Shown here: positions 7,412 to 16,500 of the stretch, piece after piece | How the letters are laid out: every line of letters starts with the position of its first letter | How positions within the stretch are numbered: the stretch's first letter is position 1 | DNA from: a virus | Length of the DNA stretch: 44,441 nt | IMG/VR virus record: IMGVR_UViG_3300003937_000145 | Location: 1-44,441 of that record | Direction: 5' to 3' (one strand) | Translations under genes and position numbers: made by a program | Notes under the pieces: model-generated | Database searches by the model: none | Told to the model about the DNA's origin: nothing | What the model saw: only the letters and a program-made list of their open reading frames with translations

Positions 7412-8505
7412 TGTACCAATTTGGCGAAGTAAAAGATATTAATGACCCAGAAAAACTCGGAAGAGTAAAGGTAAGTGTATATGGTATTCATGATAATATA
7501 CCAACATATTCATTGCCATGGTCAAATGTTCTTATGCCTGCAAGTACACCAGCAACATTAGGACATGGTCATTCGGTCAATTTAAAAGCAGAATTATTAT
7601 GGAAAACAGGAGATCTTCTACCTTGGCCAATAACTACTCCTGCTCCAGAATTCAAAACAATTAATGACGTTGCTGAAGAATATACTTTTAATGCAGGTTC
7701 AAATGTGCCAAGAACTGGTGATGTAAGAGAGAAAGGCAGTTTAGTTTGTGGTATATTTTTAGATTCTGCTGCTCAAGAGTTTTTAGTCATAGGAACTTTA
7801 CCAACAAAATCCCTTGGAGTACATGATAATAATGTAAGAACAAGAGCTGAAGATGATCCATTTGCTGGTGAGTTAGGTGGACAATATGAACCATTAAGTC
7901 CATATAATCCAAAATATCCATATAATCATGTATATGAAACAGAGAGTGGACATGTTAAAGAATATGATGATACACCTGGACATGAACGTATAAAAGAAAG
8001 ACATGCGGGTGGTACTCAATATGAGATAGGACCAGATGGTTCAAAGGTAGAAAGAATTGTAAGAGATAATTATCAGCTAGTAGCAGGTAATGATACGCTT
8101 GAAGTAAAAGGTAATGTTAAAATTATTGTAAGTGGTAATGCTAATATTGCAGTAGCTAAAGATTTAACTACACAAGTAGGTGGAAATATGTCATCAATAG
8201 TTACGGGTAATATGACAGCAGATATTAGTGGAGCAACTAATGTAACTAGCGCAGGTGATATGACATTAAAAGTTCCTACTCTAGTAGAATCTACAACTGT
8301 ATCTGGAGCATGGGCAGATTCAAATAAAAAAATTATTTTAAATGGTAATGTGGATGTTACTCATACATTAAGAACTAATACTGATTCGGCTGTAACGATA
8401 CAATCAGATGCAATTAATTTGAATACTCATATTCATACACAACCTGATACTGGAGCAGATGATACCTCACAAGGTAATACAAATGGTCCTCAAAATCCAG
8501 AATAA
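7411..8505 (+). CDS. 5: Baseplate hub spike, T4 gp5-like, lacking the lysozyme domain
   Basis: 364 residues. The N-terminal OB-fold (YQFGEVKDINDPEKLGRVKV, then SVYGIHD) spans about residues 1-130. About residues 165-215 form a linker rich in P, Y and H (SPYNPKYPYNHVYETESGHV). From about residue 215 there are short V/I-x-G repeats (KGNVKIIVSGNANIAV, TQVGGNMSSIVTGNMTADI) typical of the triple-stranded beta-helix needle. The C-terminus is hydrophilic and contains HIHTQPDTGADDTS. T4 gp5 (575 residues) has a lysozyme between these parts; no E-x8-D-x5-T lysozyme motif is visible here and the length leaves no room for it. It follows gp27. Confidence 0.85.
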   Translation: MYQFGEVKDINDPEKLGRVKVSVYGIHDNIPTYSLPWSNVLMPASTPATLGHGHSVNLKAELLWKTGDLLPWPITTPAPEFKTINDVAEEYTFNAGSNVPRTGDVREKGSLVCGIFLDSAAQEFLVIGTLPTKSLGVHDNNVRTRAEDDPFAGELGGQYEPLSPYNPKYPYNHVYETESGHVKEYDDTPGHERIKERHAGGTQYEIGPDGSKVERIVRDNYQLVAGNDTLEVKGNVKIIVSGNANIAVAKDLTTQVGGNMSSIVTGNMTADISGATNVTSAGDMTLKVPTLVESTTVSGAWADSNKKIILNGNVDVTHTLRTNTDSAVTIQSDAINLNTHIHTQPDTGADDTSQGNTNGPQNPE

Positions 8506-8508
8506 ATG

Positions 8509-8516
8509 TATAAATA
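8509..8516 (+). promoter_or_regulatory. Late promoter box TATAAATA upstream of gene 25
   Basis: An exact TATAAATA in the 17-nt gap between genes 5 and 25, with 6 nt before the gene 25 ATG and no good Shine-Dalgarno. By T4 spacing the transcript would begin 1 nt before the ATG. Confidence 0.55.
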
Positions 8517-8522
8517 AGATAT

Positions 8523-8921
8523 ATGGCACAGATAGCACGACAAGAAACGTATAAAGATTTAGATTTTTCTTTTAAGCAAAATCCTAATACGAATGACGTT
8601 GGAATAAAGAAGAACAATGCTGCAGTGATACAAAGCTGTCTTAATATACTTCGTACAAATCATGGCGAAAGACCATTTGATTATATGTTTGGCGCAAATT
8701 TAAGGGCATATCTCTTTGAGAATATGAATAACGTAACAGCTGCTAATATGTCAACAAGCATTGAAATGGCTTTAATAAATTATGAGCCACGAATACAAGT
8801 ACTTAATGTAAATGTTCAAACAAAACCTGGGGAAAACTCAGTTTTCATAACAGTAACCGGTAGAGTAGTATCAACAAATGAAGTAATTGATATTGCTACC
8901 ACAATAGAGAGATTACGATAA
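8523..8921 (+). CDS. 25: Baseplate wedge protein, T4 gp25-like
   Basis: 132 residues, the usual size of the GPW/gp25 family. The signature is NHGERPFDYMFGANLRAYLF near residues 45-65 (family GERxxxPxFG) followed by a helix and the closing strand-rich VFITVTGRVVSTNEVIDIAT. gp25 nucleates sheath assembly on the baseplate. Its ATG lies just behind a late promoter box. The TAATG at its end overlaps gene 6, the same 25-6 order as in contractile injection systems. Confidence 0.92.
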   Translation: MAQIARQETYKDLDFSFKQNPNTNDVGIKKNNAAVIQSCLNILRTNHGERPFDYMFGANLRAYLFENMNNVTAANMSTSIEMALINYEPRIQVLNVNVQTKPGENSVFITVTGRVVSTNEVIDIATTIERLR

Positions 8922-10804
8922 TGGCAATCGAAAGAAGAATTAATGCAAGTCAATTAGATTTTGATCAGATAAAGACAAATCTAGTTGCATACATGAAAGA
9001 CACAGATACAACGTTTAATGATTATAACTATGATGGCTCTGCGATGTCAACCATTATTGATGTGTTAGCATATGTAACTCATATCAACTCAATGAATGCA
9101 AACTTCGCTTTGAACGAAACATTCCTTGATACGTCACAGCTAAGAACTTCTGTCGTATCTCATGCTAAGCTATTAGGTTATACTCCTAAATCTATTTCAC
9201 CTTCAATTGCTTATATTAATGTAAGAATGAATTACGATACAAGTGCTACACCATTATGGAATCATGATGGTAGTAATACTGCATTGCCATTAACTATGGC
9301 AAGAGGCACCGCATTTAAGACTACTGTTAGTGGTGTTGATTATCCAATGTTTGCTTCTAATACATCTACGATTAACTTTGATTCTGGTTGGAACTTTTCT
9401 AATATAGCCATCGAGCAAGGTACACTTACATCAGTATCATATACATATCAAAATAATGCATTCGAACAATATATATTACCTCAATCAAATGTAAATACAT
9501 CTTCGATCAAAGTTACTGTTACCGATTCAGCTGCAACTGATGCAACTCGAACATATACTTTAAATACTAACATAGTAAATTTAGATGGCACGAGCGAAGC
9601 ATATTTCTTAGAAGAAACTCGTGACGGCTTTTATGAAGTTAAATTTGGTGATAATATTATTGGTAAAAGGCCAGGTAATGGTAATATTGTTAAAATAGAA
9701 TATTCTTATATTGCATCAGGCTTAGATGTAAACGGTGCTACAGTATTTGAATTAACTGGTAATTTGAATGGTAACACAGATGAGACAATCACACTCGTAA
9801 CACAAGCTACCGGTGGTGCACCAAGAGAAACTAAAGAAGCTATTAAGTTTAATGCTCCTCTTGCCCATGTAGCACAAAATCGTGCAGTAACACCTGATGA
9901 CTATAAATCAATTATTCAAAATGAATTTGGTGATGTTGATGCTGTATCGGTATGGGGTGGAGAATCTCATGATGTTCCTGATTATGGTAAAGTATACATT
10001 AGTATTAAACCAAAATCATCAGAGACATTAACTGAGGCACAGAAAGAAACAATTAAAACGAGTATTCTTAAACCTAAAAACGTTGTAAGTATTACTCCAG
10101 TGCTTATTGACCCTGCATACATTTATATTGACTTAGAAATATTCTTTAAATTTAATCCTAACTTAGCTACAGTTACTGCATCAGGTTTAGCAACATCAAT
10201 AAGGAACACACTAGTGACACATAACACAGACGTATTAAAAACATTTGGTGGAGTATTTAGATTATCGAATGTAGCGAAGAAGATTGATGATACAAGTATT
10301 TCTATTATATCTAACGTTACACGAGTGAAGATGACTCAAAAGATTACACCTACACTTGGTACTGCTAAAGCTTATTCACTTAAGTTTAATCAACCATTAA
10401 CTGATTTAGATGGCACAAGTTCTTCAACAGGTTCTTATGTAACTTCAAATACATTCACATTTAATGGTACAGCTCAAGCCAAGCTTAAAGACTATTACGA
10501 CACCGATTCATCGACTCGTATTATTCAAGTGATTGATGCAGGTGGCTTAGTATTAGATACTAATGCTGGCTCAATAAATGAAATTACAGGTGTAGTTACT
10601 CTTACTTCATTTAATGTAACAGCATTGCCTACAGGACAAACTACGATCGATGTGACGGTTAAACCAGCTAGTACCGATGTATCGCCTGCAAGAAATGTGT
10701 TATTAGATATTAATACTTCAACGGCTACTATCTCAGGTGAGGTAGATACAATGGCAACTGGTGGTACAACTGCTGGTATTGATTACGAGACAACGAGCGC
10801 ATAA
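8921..10804 (+). CDS. 6: Baseplate wedge protein, T4 gp6-like
   Basis: 627 residues against about 660 in T4. The N-terminus (INASQLDFDQIKTNLVAYMK, then DYNYDGSAMSTIIDVLAYVT and NANFALNETFLDT) is the typical gp6/gpJ-like opening. The middle carries NRAVTPDDYKSIIQNEFGDV and VWGGESHDVPDYGKVYISIK, also family features. A later segment of about 100 residues (TLGTAKAYSLKFNQPLTDLD onward) is beta-rich. gp6 dimers form the inner ring of the baseplate and drive the sheath-contraction switch. It overlaps genes 25 and 7-like by TAATG. Confidence 0.9.
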   Translation: MAIERRINASQLDFDQIKTNLVAYMKDTDTTFNDYNYDGSAMSTIIDVLAYVTHINSMNANFALNETFLDTSQLRTSVVSHAKLLGYTPKSISPSIAYINVRMNYDTSATPLWNHDGSNTALPLTMARGTAFKTTVSGVDYPMFASNTSTINFDSGWNFSNIAIEQGTLTSVSYTYQNNAFEQYILPQSNVNTSSIKVTVTDSAATDATRTYTLNTNIVNLDGTSEAYFLEETRDGFYEVKFGDNIIGKRPGNGNIVKIEYSYIASGLDVNGATVFELTGNLNGNTDETITLVTQATGGAPRETKEAIKFNAPLAHVAQNRAVTPDDYKSIIQNEFGDVDAVSVWGGESHDVPDYGKVYISIKPKSSETLTEAQKETIKTSILKPKNVVSITPVLIDPAYIYIDLEIFFKFNPNLATVTASGLATSIRNTLVTHNTDVLKTFGGVFRLSNVAKKIDDTSISIISNVTRVKMTQKITPTLGTAKAYSLKFNQPLTDLDGTSSSTGSYVTSNTFTFNGTAQAKLKDYYDTDSSTRIIQVIDAGGLVLDTNAGSINEITGVVTLTSFNVTALPTGQTTIDVTVKPASTDVSPARNVLLDINTSTATISGEVDTMATGGTTAGIDYETTSA

Positions 10805-11979
10805 TGTCAAATACTATTGGAAAATATAATATATCTTCATACATCGATGACTTAGTACCAGATCATGTCGAAACTTCGTATCCTGATTTAGTTAATTTTC
10901 TTAAGACATATGCATTATATTTAGAACGTTCAAATGATTCTGCATTCTATCTTAATGCATTAGATATCCAAAGAGATATCGATTATGTAGAAGATCACTT
11001 ATTAACAGAATTGCAGAACGAAATTGGTGTTGCAGTACCAAGAGATTTCGCTACAGATCCAAGATTATTTTATAAAAGGCTTATAGAGTTCTATATAAGT
11101 AGAGGTACACCCGAATCGATCACTTCATTCTTTCGTGTTATATACGATGACGAAGTAGAAACATATTTTCCGTTTGTAGATATACTTAATCCATCTGATG
11201 GAAATTGGACAGATCAAGCGGCCGCAATTCAAGCCGATAGATCTCAGTTTACAGCAACGAATACATTCACAATTAGTGGTACACCAACAGTAACTCCTGC
11301 AAATAATGATGATGGCAACGCAGCATTCTTTGATGATGATGTTGTATTTGTCAATAACACATATCAAGTTCCAGGTACAGATTATACTGAATCGGTTTAT
11401 TCTGATACTACTACAAAATATAAATTAACATTTACGAGTGCATTATCAAATGGCGATGTTATAAGAACATATCCAAAGGGTTTGTTCACGAATAATGATG
11501 GATTCTTATCAGATAAAAAGTTTATTCAAGACTCTTATTACTATCAGCAGTTCTCATATGTATTAAGAACTGGTGCAAACGTAGCAGATTGGAGTAATGC
11601 ATTTACAAGATTGATCCATCCAGCAGGATTTAAGTTCTTTGGCGAGATTGCAATATTAATTAAAGTACTCGATCAAGGAAATACAGCAGCTCAGTACGGT
11701 TGGTTAGAAACCGCTGGCGAAATTAACTTTAACATCGGTGCATTCCAACATGGACCGGTACAATTTAATAGTCATCTATTAGAGAAATCGTATACTCATT
11801 TTACTAACGGAAGTTCAGAACTTAGTAAGATAGGTATGCAAAACCATTGGGATAATATGAAGTTCCTATATTTAGGACCAAATTCAGATTTTGCTCACTG
11901 GACGTTGGAAGATAGTATAAATAACAATATAAGTACACAATTCGGAATGGGTGGAGCTAGTTCACTCGTTATTTCATAA
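10804..11979 (+). CDS. 7: Short baseplate wedge protein resembling the T4 gp7 C-terminal region
   Basis: 391 residues against 1032 in T4 gp7. FYKRLIEFYISRGTPESITS followed by FFRVIYDDEVETYFPF parallels the gp7 segment in which an SRG/TKG turn is followed by a helix and a YxxEVE strand. FTRLIHPAGFKFFGEIAILI matches the gp7 VIRFVHPVGFGFI region. The N-terminus (DLVPDHVETSYPDLVNFLKT) fits the region just before these motifs. The long N-terminal beta domains of T4 gp7 are absent, as expected for a minimal baseplate. Its place between genes 6 and 8 agrees with T4 order. A TATAAATA at 11916-11923 near its end may help express gene 8. Confidence 0.75.
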   Translation: MSNTIGKYNISSYIDDLVPDHVETSYPDLVNFLKTYALYLERSNDSAFYLNALDIQRDIDYVEDHLLTELQNEIGVAVPRDFATDPRLFYKRLIEFYISRGTPESITSFFRVIYDDEVETYFPFVDILNPSDGNWTDQAAAIQADRSQFTATNTFTISGTPTVTPANNDDGNAAFFDDDVVFVNNTYQVPGTDYTESVYSDTTTKYKLTFTSALSNGDVIRTYPKGLFTNNDGFLSDKKFIQDSYYYQQFSYVLRTGANVADWSNAFTRLIHPAGFKFFGEIAILIKVLDQGNTAAQYGWLETAGEINFNIGAFQHGPVQFNSHLLEKSYTHFTNGSSELSKIGMQNHWDNMKFLYLGPNSDFAHWTLEDSINNNISTQFGMGGASSLVIS

Positions 11980-11994
11980 AACAAAGGAAAAGAC

Positions 11995-13521
11995 ATGGCA
12001 GCAATAATCACAAGCAAATTTAGACTAGATTCAACGAATAAGTTCGTTGAGAGTCTTAGTGATAATCAATTCTATATGGCTCTGGGACGGCCTAACGCAT
12101 GGACAGATGATTCTGTTCCGACAACCCCATATGAAAATGACTATACATCACATACTTTATGGGAAAACATGTTCGCCATGAAACGTATTGATGCTACAGA
12201 CATTGTTCATTGTGCAACAAGGAGATTATGGGTTTCCGGCACAACATATATAGAATATGACGATCAAGATACAAACATAGAAGGCAAAGCATATTTTGTT
12301 ATTTCAGCAAATAACAATGTATATATGTGCTTAAAGGCCGGAGCAGGCGCAAGTACAACTAACCCAGACGATACAGGTGTTCAAACATCGGGTGTTATCA
12401 ATCATAGTGGATCAGATGGTTATATATGGAAATACATGTATACAGTCCCAACAGCTGATGTAACTAAATTCTTAACAACATCATTTATACCAGTAAGACG
12501 TTTAGCAGAAGCTCCAGCTGGTGGTGCAGATAGTGCATTAACAAATCAATGGTCAGTGCAAGGCAATGCAGTTGATGGCGCAATCTATAATATGAAGATC
12601 ACAACTGCGGGAACTGGATATACTTCAGCTCCTACAATAACTATTGCAGGTGATGGCGCAAGTGCTGCAGCTACGGCTACAGTATCTGGTGGAGCTATCA
12701 CAGGTATCACAATGACTAACGTTGGCACAGGATATACTCATGCTACTGTTACAGTAACGGGTGGTTCAGGATCTAATGGCGCAGTAAGGCCGGTGATTGG
12801 TCCACTTGGTGGGTTTGGAGCAGATCCGACAAATGATCTAAGAGCACATTATGTTACAATCAATACAGTATTCACTGGCGATGAGTCAGGCGCAATTCCT
12901 GATTCAAATGACTTTAGACAAATAGCAGTTGTTAAAAACCCTATTGAGAAAGCAAATGAGAGTGCGGTAGTTACAGCTACAGGCTCAATGGTTGTAGGTA
13001 ATTTTTATAAGATCTTAACGATGGGTAATACCACAGATGCTAATTGGGCAACCGTAGGTTCAACAAGCGGTAATCCAGTTGTTGGAGAAATATTTAAAGC
13101 TTTGGCTACAACATTATCAGGTTCAAGTACAGGTACAATCGCTCAAGTTGCAGAAGCAAGTGCATATAATGTATGTAAGAGTGTAACAATTCCTGCTTCA
13201 TTATCAAGTACATATGTAGCTGACTTCGCATTTGAAGGCCACACTGGTGGTACGGTTGGTGCTAAAGGCATATGTGTAGAATACAATAACACAAGCGGTG
13301 TATTACATTATATACAAAATGAATCTACTGGATTTGGTACATTTACTACTTCACATTTGACGAGAGCAACAGGTTCATCAGGTGCAGGTAATCAAATTTC
13401 AGCTGTAGGTACACCTTTAATTAACCATCATCAAGGCGATGTAATGTTTGTAGAGAATAGAACAGCAACAAGCAGAGGGTCTGGACAAGTAGAAACAATA
13501 AGATTAGTAATCGCATTTTAA
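11995..13521 (+). CDS. 8: Baseplate wedge protein, T4 gp8-like, with two inserted modules
   Basis: 508 residues against 334 in T4. The N-terminus (IITSKFRLDSTNKFVESLSD, then FYMALGRPNAW), the segment GYIWKYMYTVP and the C-terminus (GDVMFVENRTATSRGSGQVE, ending RLVIAF) match gp8. Two extra modules interrupt the family core. The first, about residues 195-265, repeats a Gly/Thr pattern (TTAGTGYTSAPTITIAGDG; NVGTGYTHATVTVTGG). The second, about 320-385, contains VGNFYKILTMGNTTDANW, a small beta module seen in many phage surface proteins. A Shine-Dalgarno AAAGGA precedes the ATG. The modules may decorate the baseplate. Confidence 0.87.
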   Translation: MAAIITSKFRLDSTNKFVESLSDNQFYMALGRPNAWTDDSVPTTPYENDYTSHTLWENMFAMKRIDATDIVHCATRRLWVSGTTYIEYDDQDTNIEGKAYFVISANNNVYMCLKAGAGASTTNPDDTGVQTSGVINHSGSDGYIWKYMYTVPTADVTKFLTTSFIPVRRLAEAPAGGADSALTNQWSVQGNAVDGAIYNMKITTAGTGYTSAPTITIAGDGASAAATATVSGGAITGITMTNVGTGYTHATVTVTGGSGSNGAVRPVIGPLGGFGADPTNDLRAHYVTINTVFTGDESGAIPDSNDFRQIAVVKNPIEKANESAVVTATGSMVVGNFYKILTMGNTTDANWATVGSTSGNPVVGEIFKALATTLSGSSTGTIAQVAEASAYNVCKSVTIPASLSSTYVADFAFEGHTGGTVGAKGICVEYNNTSGVLHYIQNESTGFGTFTTSHLTRATGSSGAGNQISAVGTPLINHHQGDVMFVENRTATSRGSGQVETIRLVIAF

Positions 13522-13534
13522 ATAGGATAGAGAC

Positions 13535-16500
13535 ATGGCAATAGCATTTAACGTAGAACCATATTGGGACGACTTTGAGTCGGTTGCATCGGGCAATACA
13601 CTCAGCCCTAAAGAACAATATCAAAGGATATTATTTAGACCCGGTAAGGCAGTACAAGCTCGAGAATTAACTCAGCTGCAATCATCATTACAACATCAGA
13701 TCTCTGCTACAGGAGATCATTTATTTAAGGATGGTTCAGTTGTTGTTCCAGGTGCAGTACACCTACATAATAAAATTGATTATGTAAGATTATCAGCATG
13801 TAACACAAGTGCAGTTGCAGACATTGTTGGTACCGAATATAGTGATGGTACTAATGTTGCTCGTGTTATTCATGCTACATTAGCTAGCGGCGATGACTCT
13901 ATTACGTTATTTGTACAATATATTTCAGGTGCAGTATTTGCTAATAATGCTTCATTAACAGCAACAGGAAGTAAGACAGCCACTGTTGCAAATTCTAATG
14001 ATGCAAATGGTAAAACTCCAGTAGGATTTGGTTCAATCGTTTCGATCGAAGATGGTATCTATTATATTAAGAGACACTTCGTTACGGTTAAAGCAAGCAC
14101 AATTGTTTTAAATAAATATTCTCCTGATGTATCATTTGATATCGGTTTACTCGTAACTGAATCCCTTGTCAGTTCGGGTACCGATTCATCTTTAAACGAT
14201 AATGCTACGGGCACTCCTAATGAGTCTGCTCCAGGTGCACATCGTTATTCTATTACAGCAGTCTTATCTTCTCAAGCAGTAAATGCATCAAGCGGTAACT
14301 TTGTTCTTATTGCTCGATTAGAGTCTGGTGTTATTACTAAGCATGCGCGCTCAGCTGAGTACAATTTATTAGAACAAGAATTAGCACGTAGAACATTTGA
14401 CGAATCAGGTAATTACTATGTAAATCCATTTAAAACTCTTATTAAAACACATCAAGTCTCAAGCCCTGATGCTACGAAATTAACAGCAGTTGTTGAGCCT
14501 TCGAAAGCTTATGTAAGAGGATTTGAGATTGAAACATTATCAAATACAAATGTACATTTTGATAGAGCAAGAACATCTGAAGTAGTTGATGATAAACTTG
14601 TAGAGATGACTCATAATAACTTTATTGAAGTCACAGCGATGACTGGAACTCCTGATATTACCACATTTGGTAGGATATCTATTGAGAATGGCAGTGGTAC
14701 AGAGATTGGTACATGTCGAGCTCGTTCAATCGAACGTGTAAGTGGTAATGGTGCAACATCTGCATCAAGATATAGAATACATATATTCGATTTTACCGGT
14801 ACAATGACAGCAGCTACTCAATTAGATGACAAAGAGGGCACCGCGGCAGGAACGGCCTTCGCCGCAACAATCGCGGATAGTGGCGCTGCGACCGCATATA
14901 ACATCGGCCCTGACAGTTTAGTATATGAGTTACCATATAAAAGAATTAAAACATTAGATGGAGAAGTTGATGAGTCTGCAGCAGATGATTTTGACTTTAC
15001 ATATAATGTCAATCGTATAGTTGGTAGTGCAACAGTATCAGGTTCTGGTACTGCTACATTTACTGCATTATCAAGTGGAGAACAATTTGGTTCTAAAGCA
15101 GCTAACACAAACTGGATTTTGATTAATGATACTAATGATGGAGATGGTGGTGAAGAGGTATTAGTAGGTGATATTACTATTAATAACAGTGCAAACCCAC
15201 CAAGTGTTGTTATTGCTAACTTACCAACATCTGGAGATTTAGGTGGTGGTGGCAGTGATGGTGCTGTAGGAGATACAGTAAGACTTATCGCTCCAATGAT
15301 ACGTACATTAGGTCAAAAGACTAAGACATTATCTGGAAATACAGCTGTAGCATTTAATGCAGGCACAGATTTTACCGGTACTGGTCAAGCTCTTGGACAT
15401 GCAGATGTACATGAATTAGTATCAGTTGTTGAGACTTCTGGTTCTGCTAATGTTACAACCCATTTCGAATTAGATAACGGACAAAGAGATGATTATTATG
15501 ATGTTGGTCGTATTAAGAAGAAGACTACATCTAATTACACAGCAGCAGTAGCACTTACTGTTACATATAAGTATTTCTCACATTCAACGGGAGACTTCTT
15601 CTCAGTTGATTCATATACTGGTCAAATAGATTACTCAGCTATTCCTAAGCTTGGTGATATAGAATTAAGATCAGCTATTGACTTTAGACCAAGAGTTGGT
15701 AATGCTGGAGGTAACTTTACAGGAACCGGTGCTATAACAGCAGTTGCTCCAGTAAGATTCTCTCAGTTCTCAACTAATATACAATATTACTTACCAAGAA
15801 TAGATAAGATATATCTTGATTCTAAGGGTGTATTTGGCGTTGCGCCGGGTGTACCGGCCGTTTTCCCGGTCGAGCCTGAAATTCCTACGGATTCTATGCA
15901 TTTATATACGTTAAGCATTCCTGCATATACATTAACTCCTGACGAAGTTACAGTTAAATTTATTGACCAACGTAGATATACTATGCGTGATATAGGTCGT
16001 ATCGATAAGAGAATAAGTCAAATAGAATACTATTCAGTACTATCATTCTTAGAAGCTGAAGCACAGAATAAACAAATATTAGATGGAAGTAATAATCCAA
16101 GATTTAAATCAGGTTATTTAGTAGATGCATTCTCAAATACAAGAATGTCAAACTCTGGTTCGTCAGAGTATAGAGCTTCAATTGATATACCTAATAGAAT
16201 ACTGAGACCTCCATTTGCGGCTGGTAATGCTCCATTAGAATATGTTCCTGGTTCATCTGCTACTCAAAAGACAGGTGATTTACTTACATTACCATATACT
16301 ACAAATACAACTGCTAGTAATGTGATATCACAGACACAATATTCTGGTCAAATCAACGTTAATCCATATGATGTATTTAACTGGACTGGTTCAATGACAC
16401 TTACACCATCATCTGATGAGTGGAGAGATATTGATCGTAGACCTGAAGTTGTCATTAATAACGATGGTGAATTTGATTCAATGATGAATGCTTTAGAGCC

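Noticed and set aside
11916-11923. TATAAATA inside the gp7-like gene
   Set aside because: Could serve gene 8, 72 nt downstream, but one such box per few kb is expected by chance and gene 8 has its own Shine-Dalgarno in a continuous operon; not listed as a promoter.
14818-15108. Antisense ORF of 96 codons over the GC-rich patch
   Set aside because: It lies wholly inside the 1687-residue gene, has no start signal, and arises from the codon composition of the sense strand.
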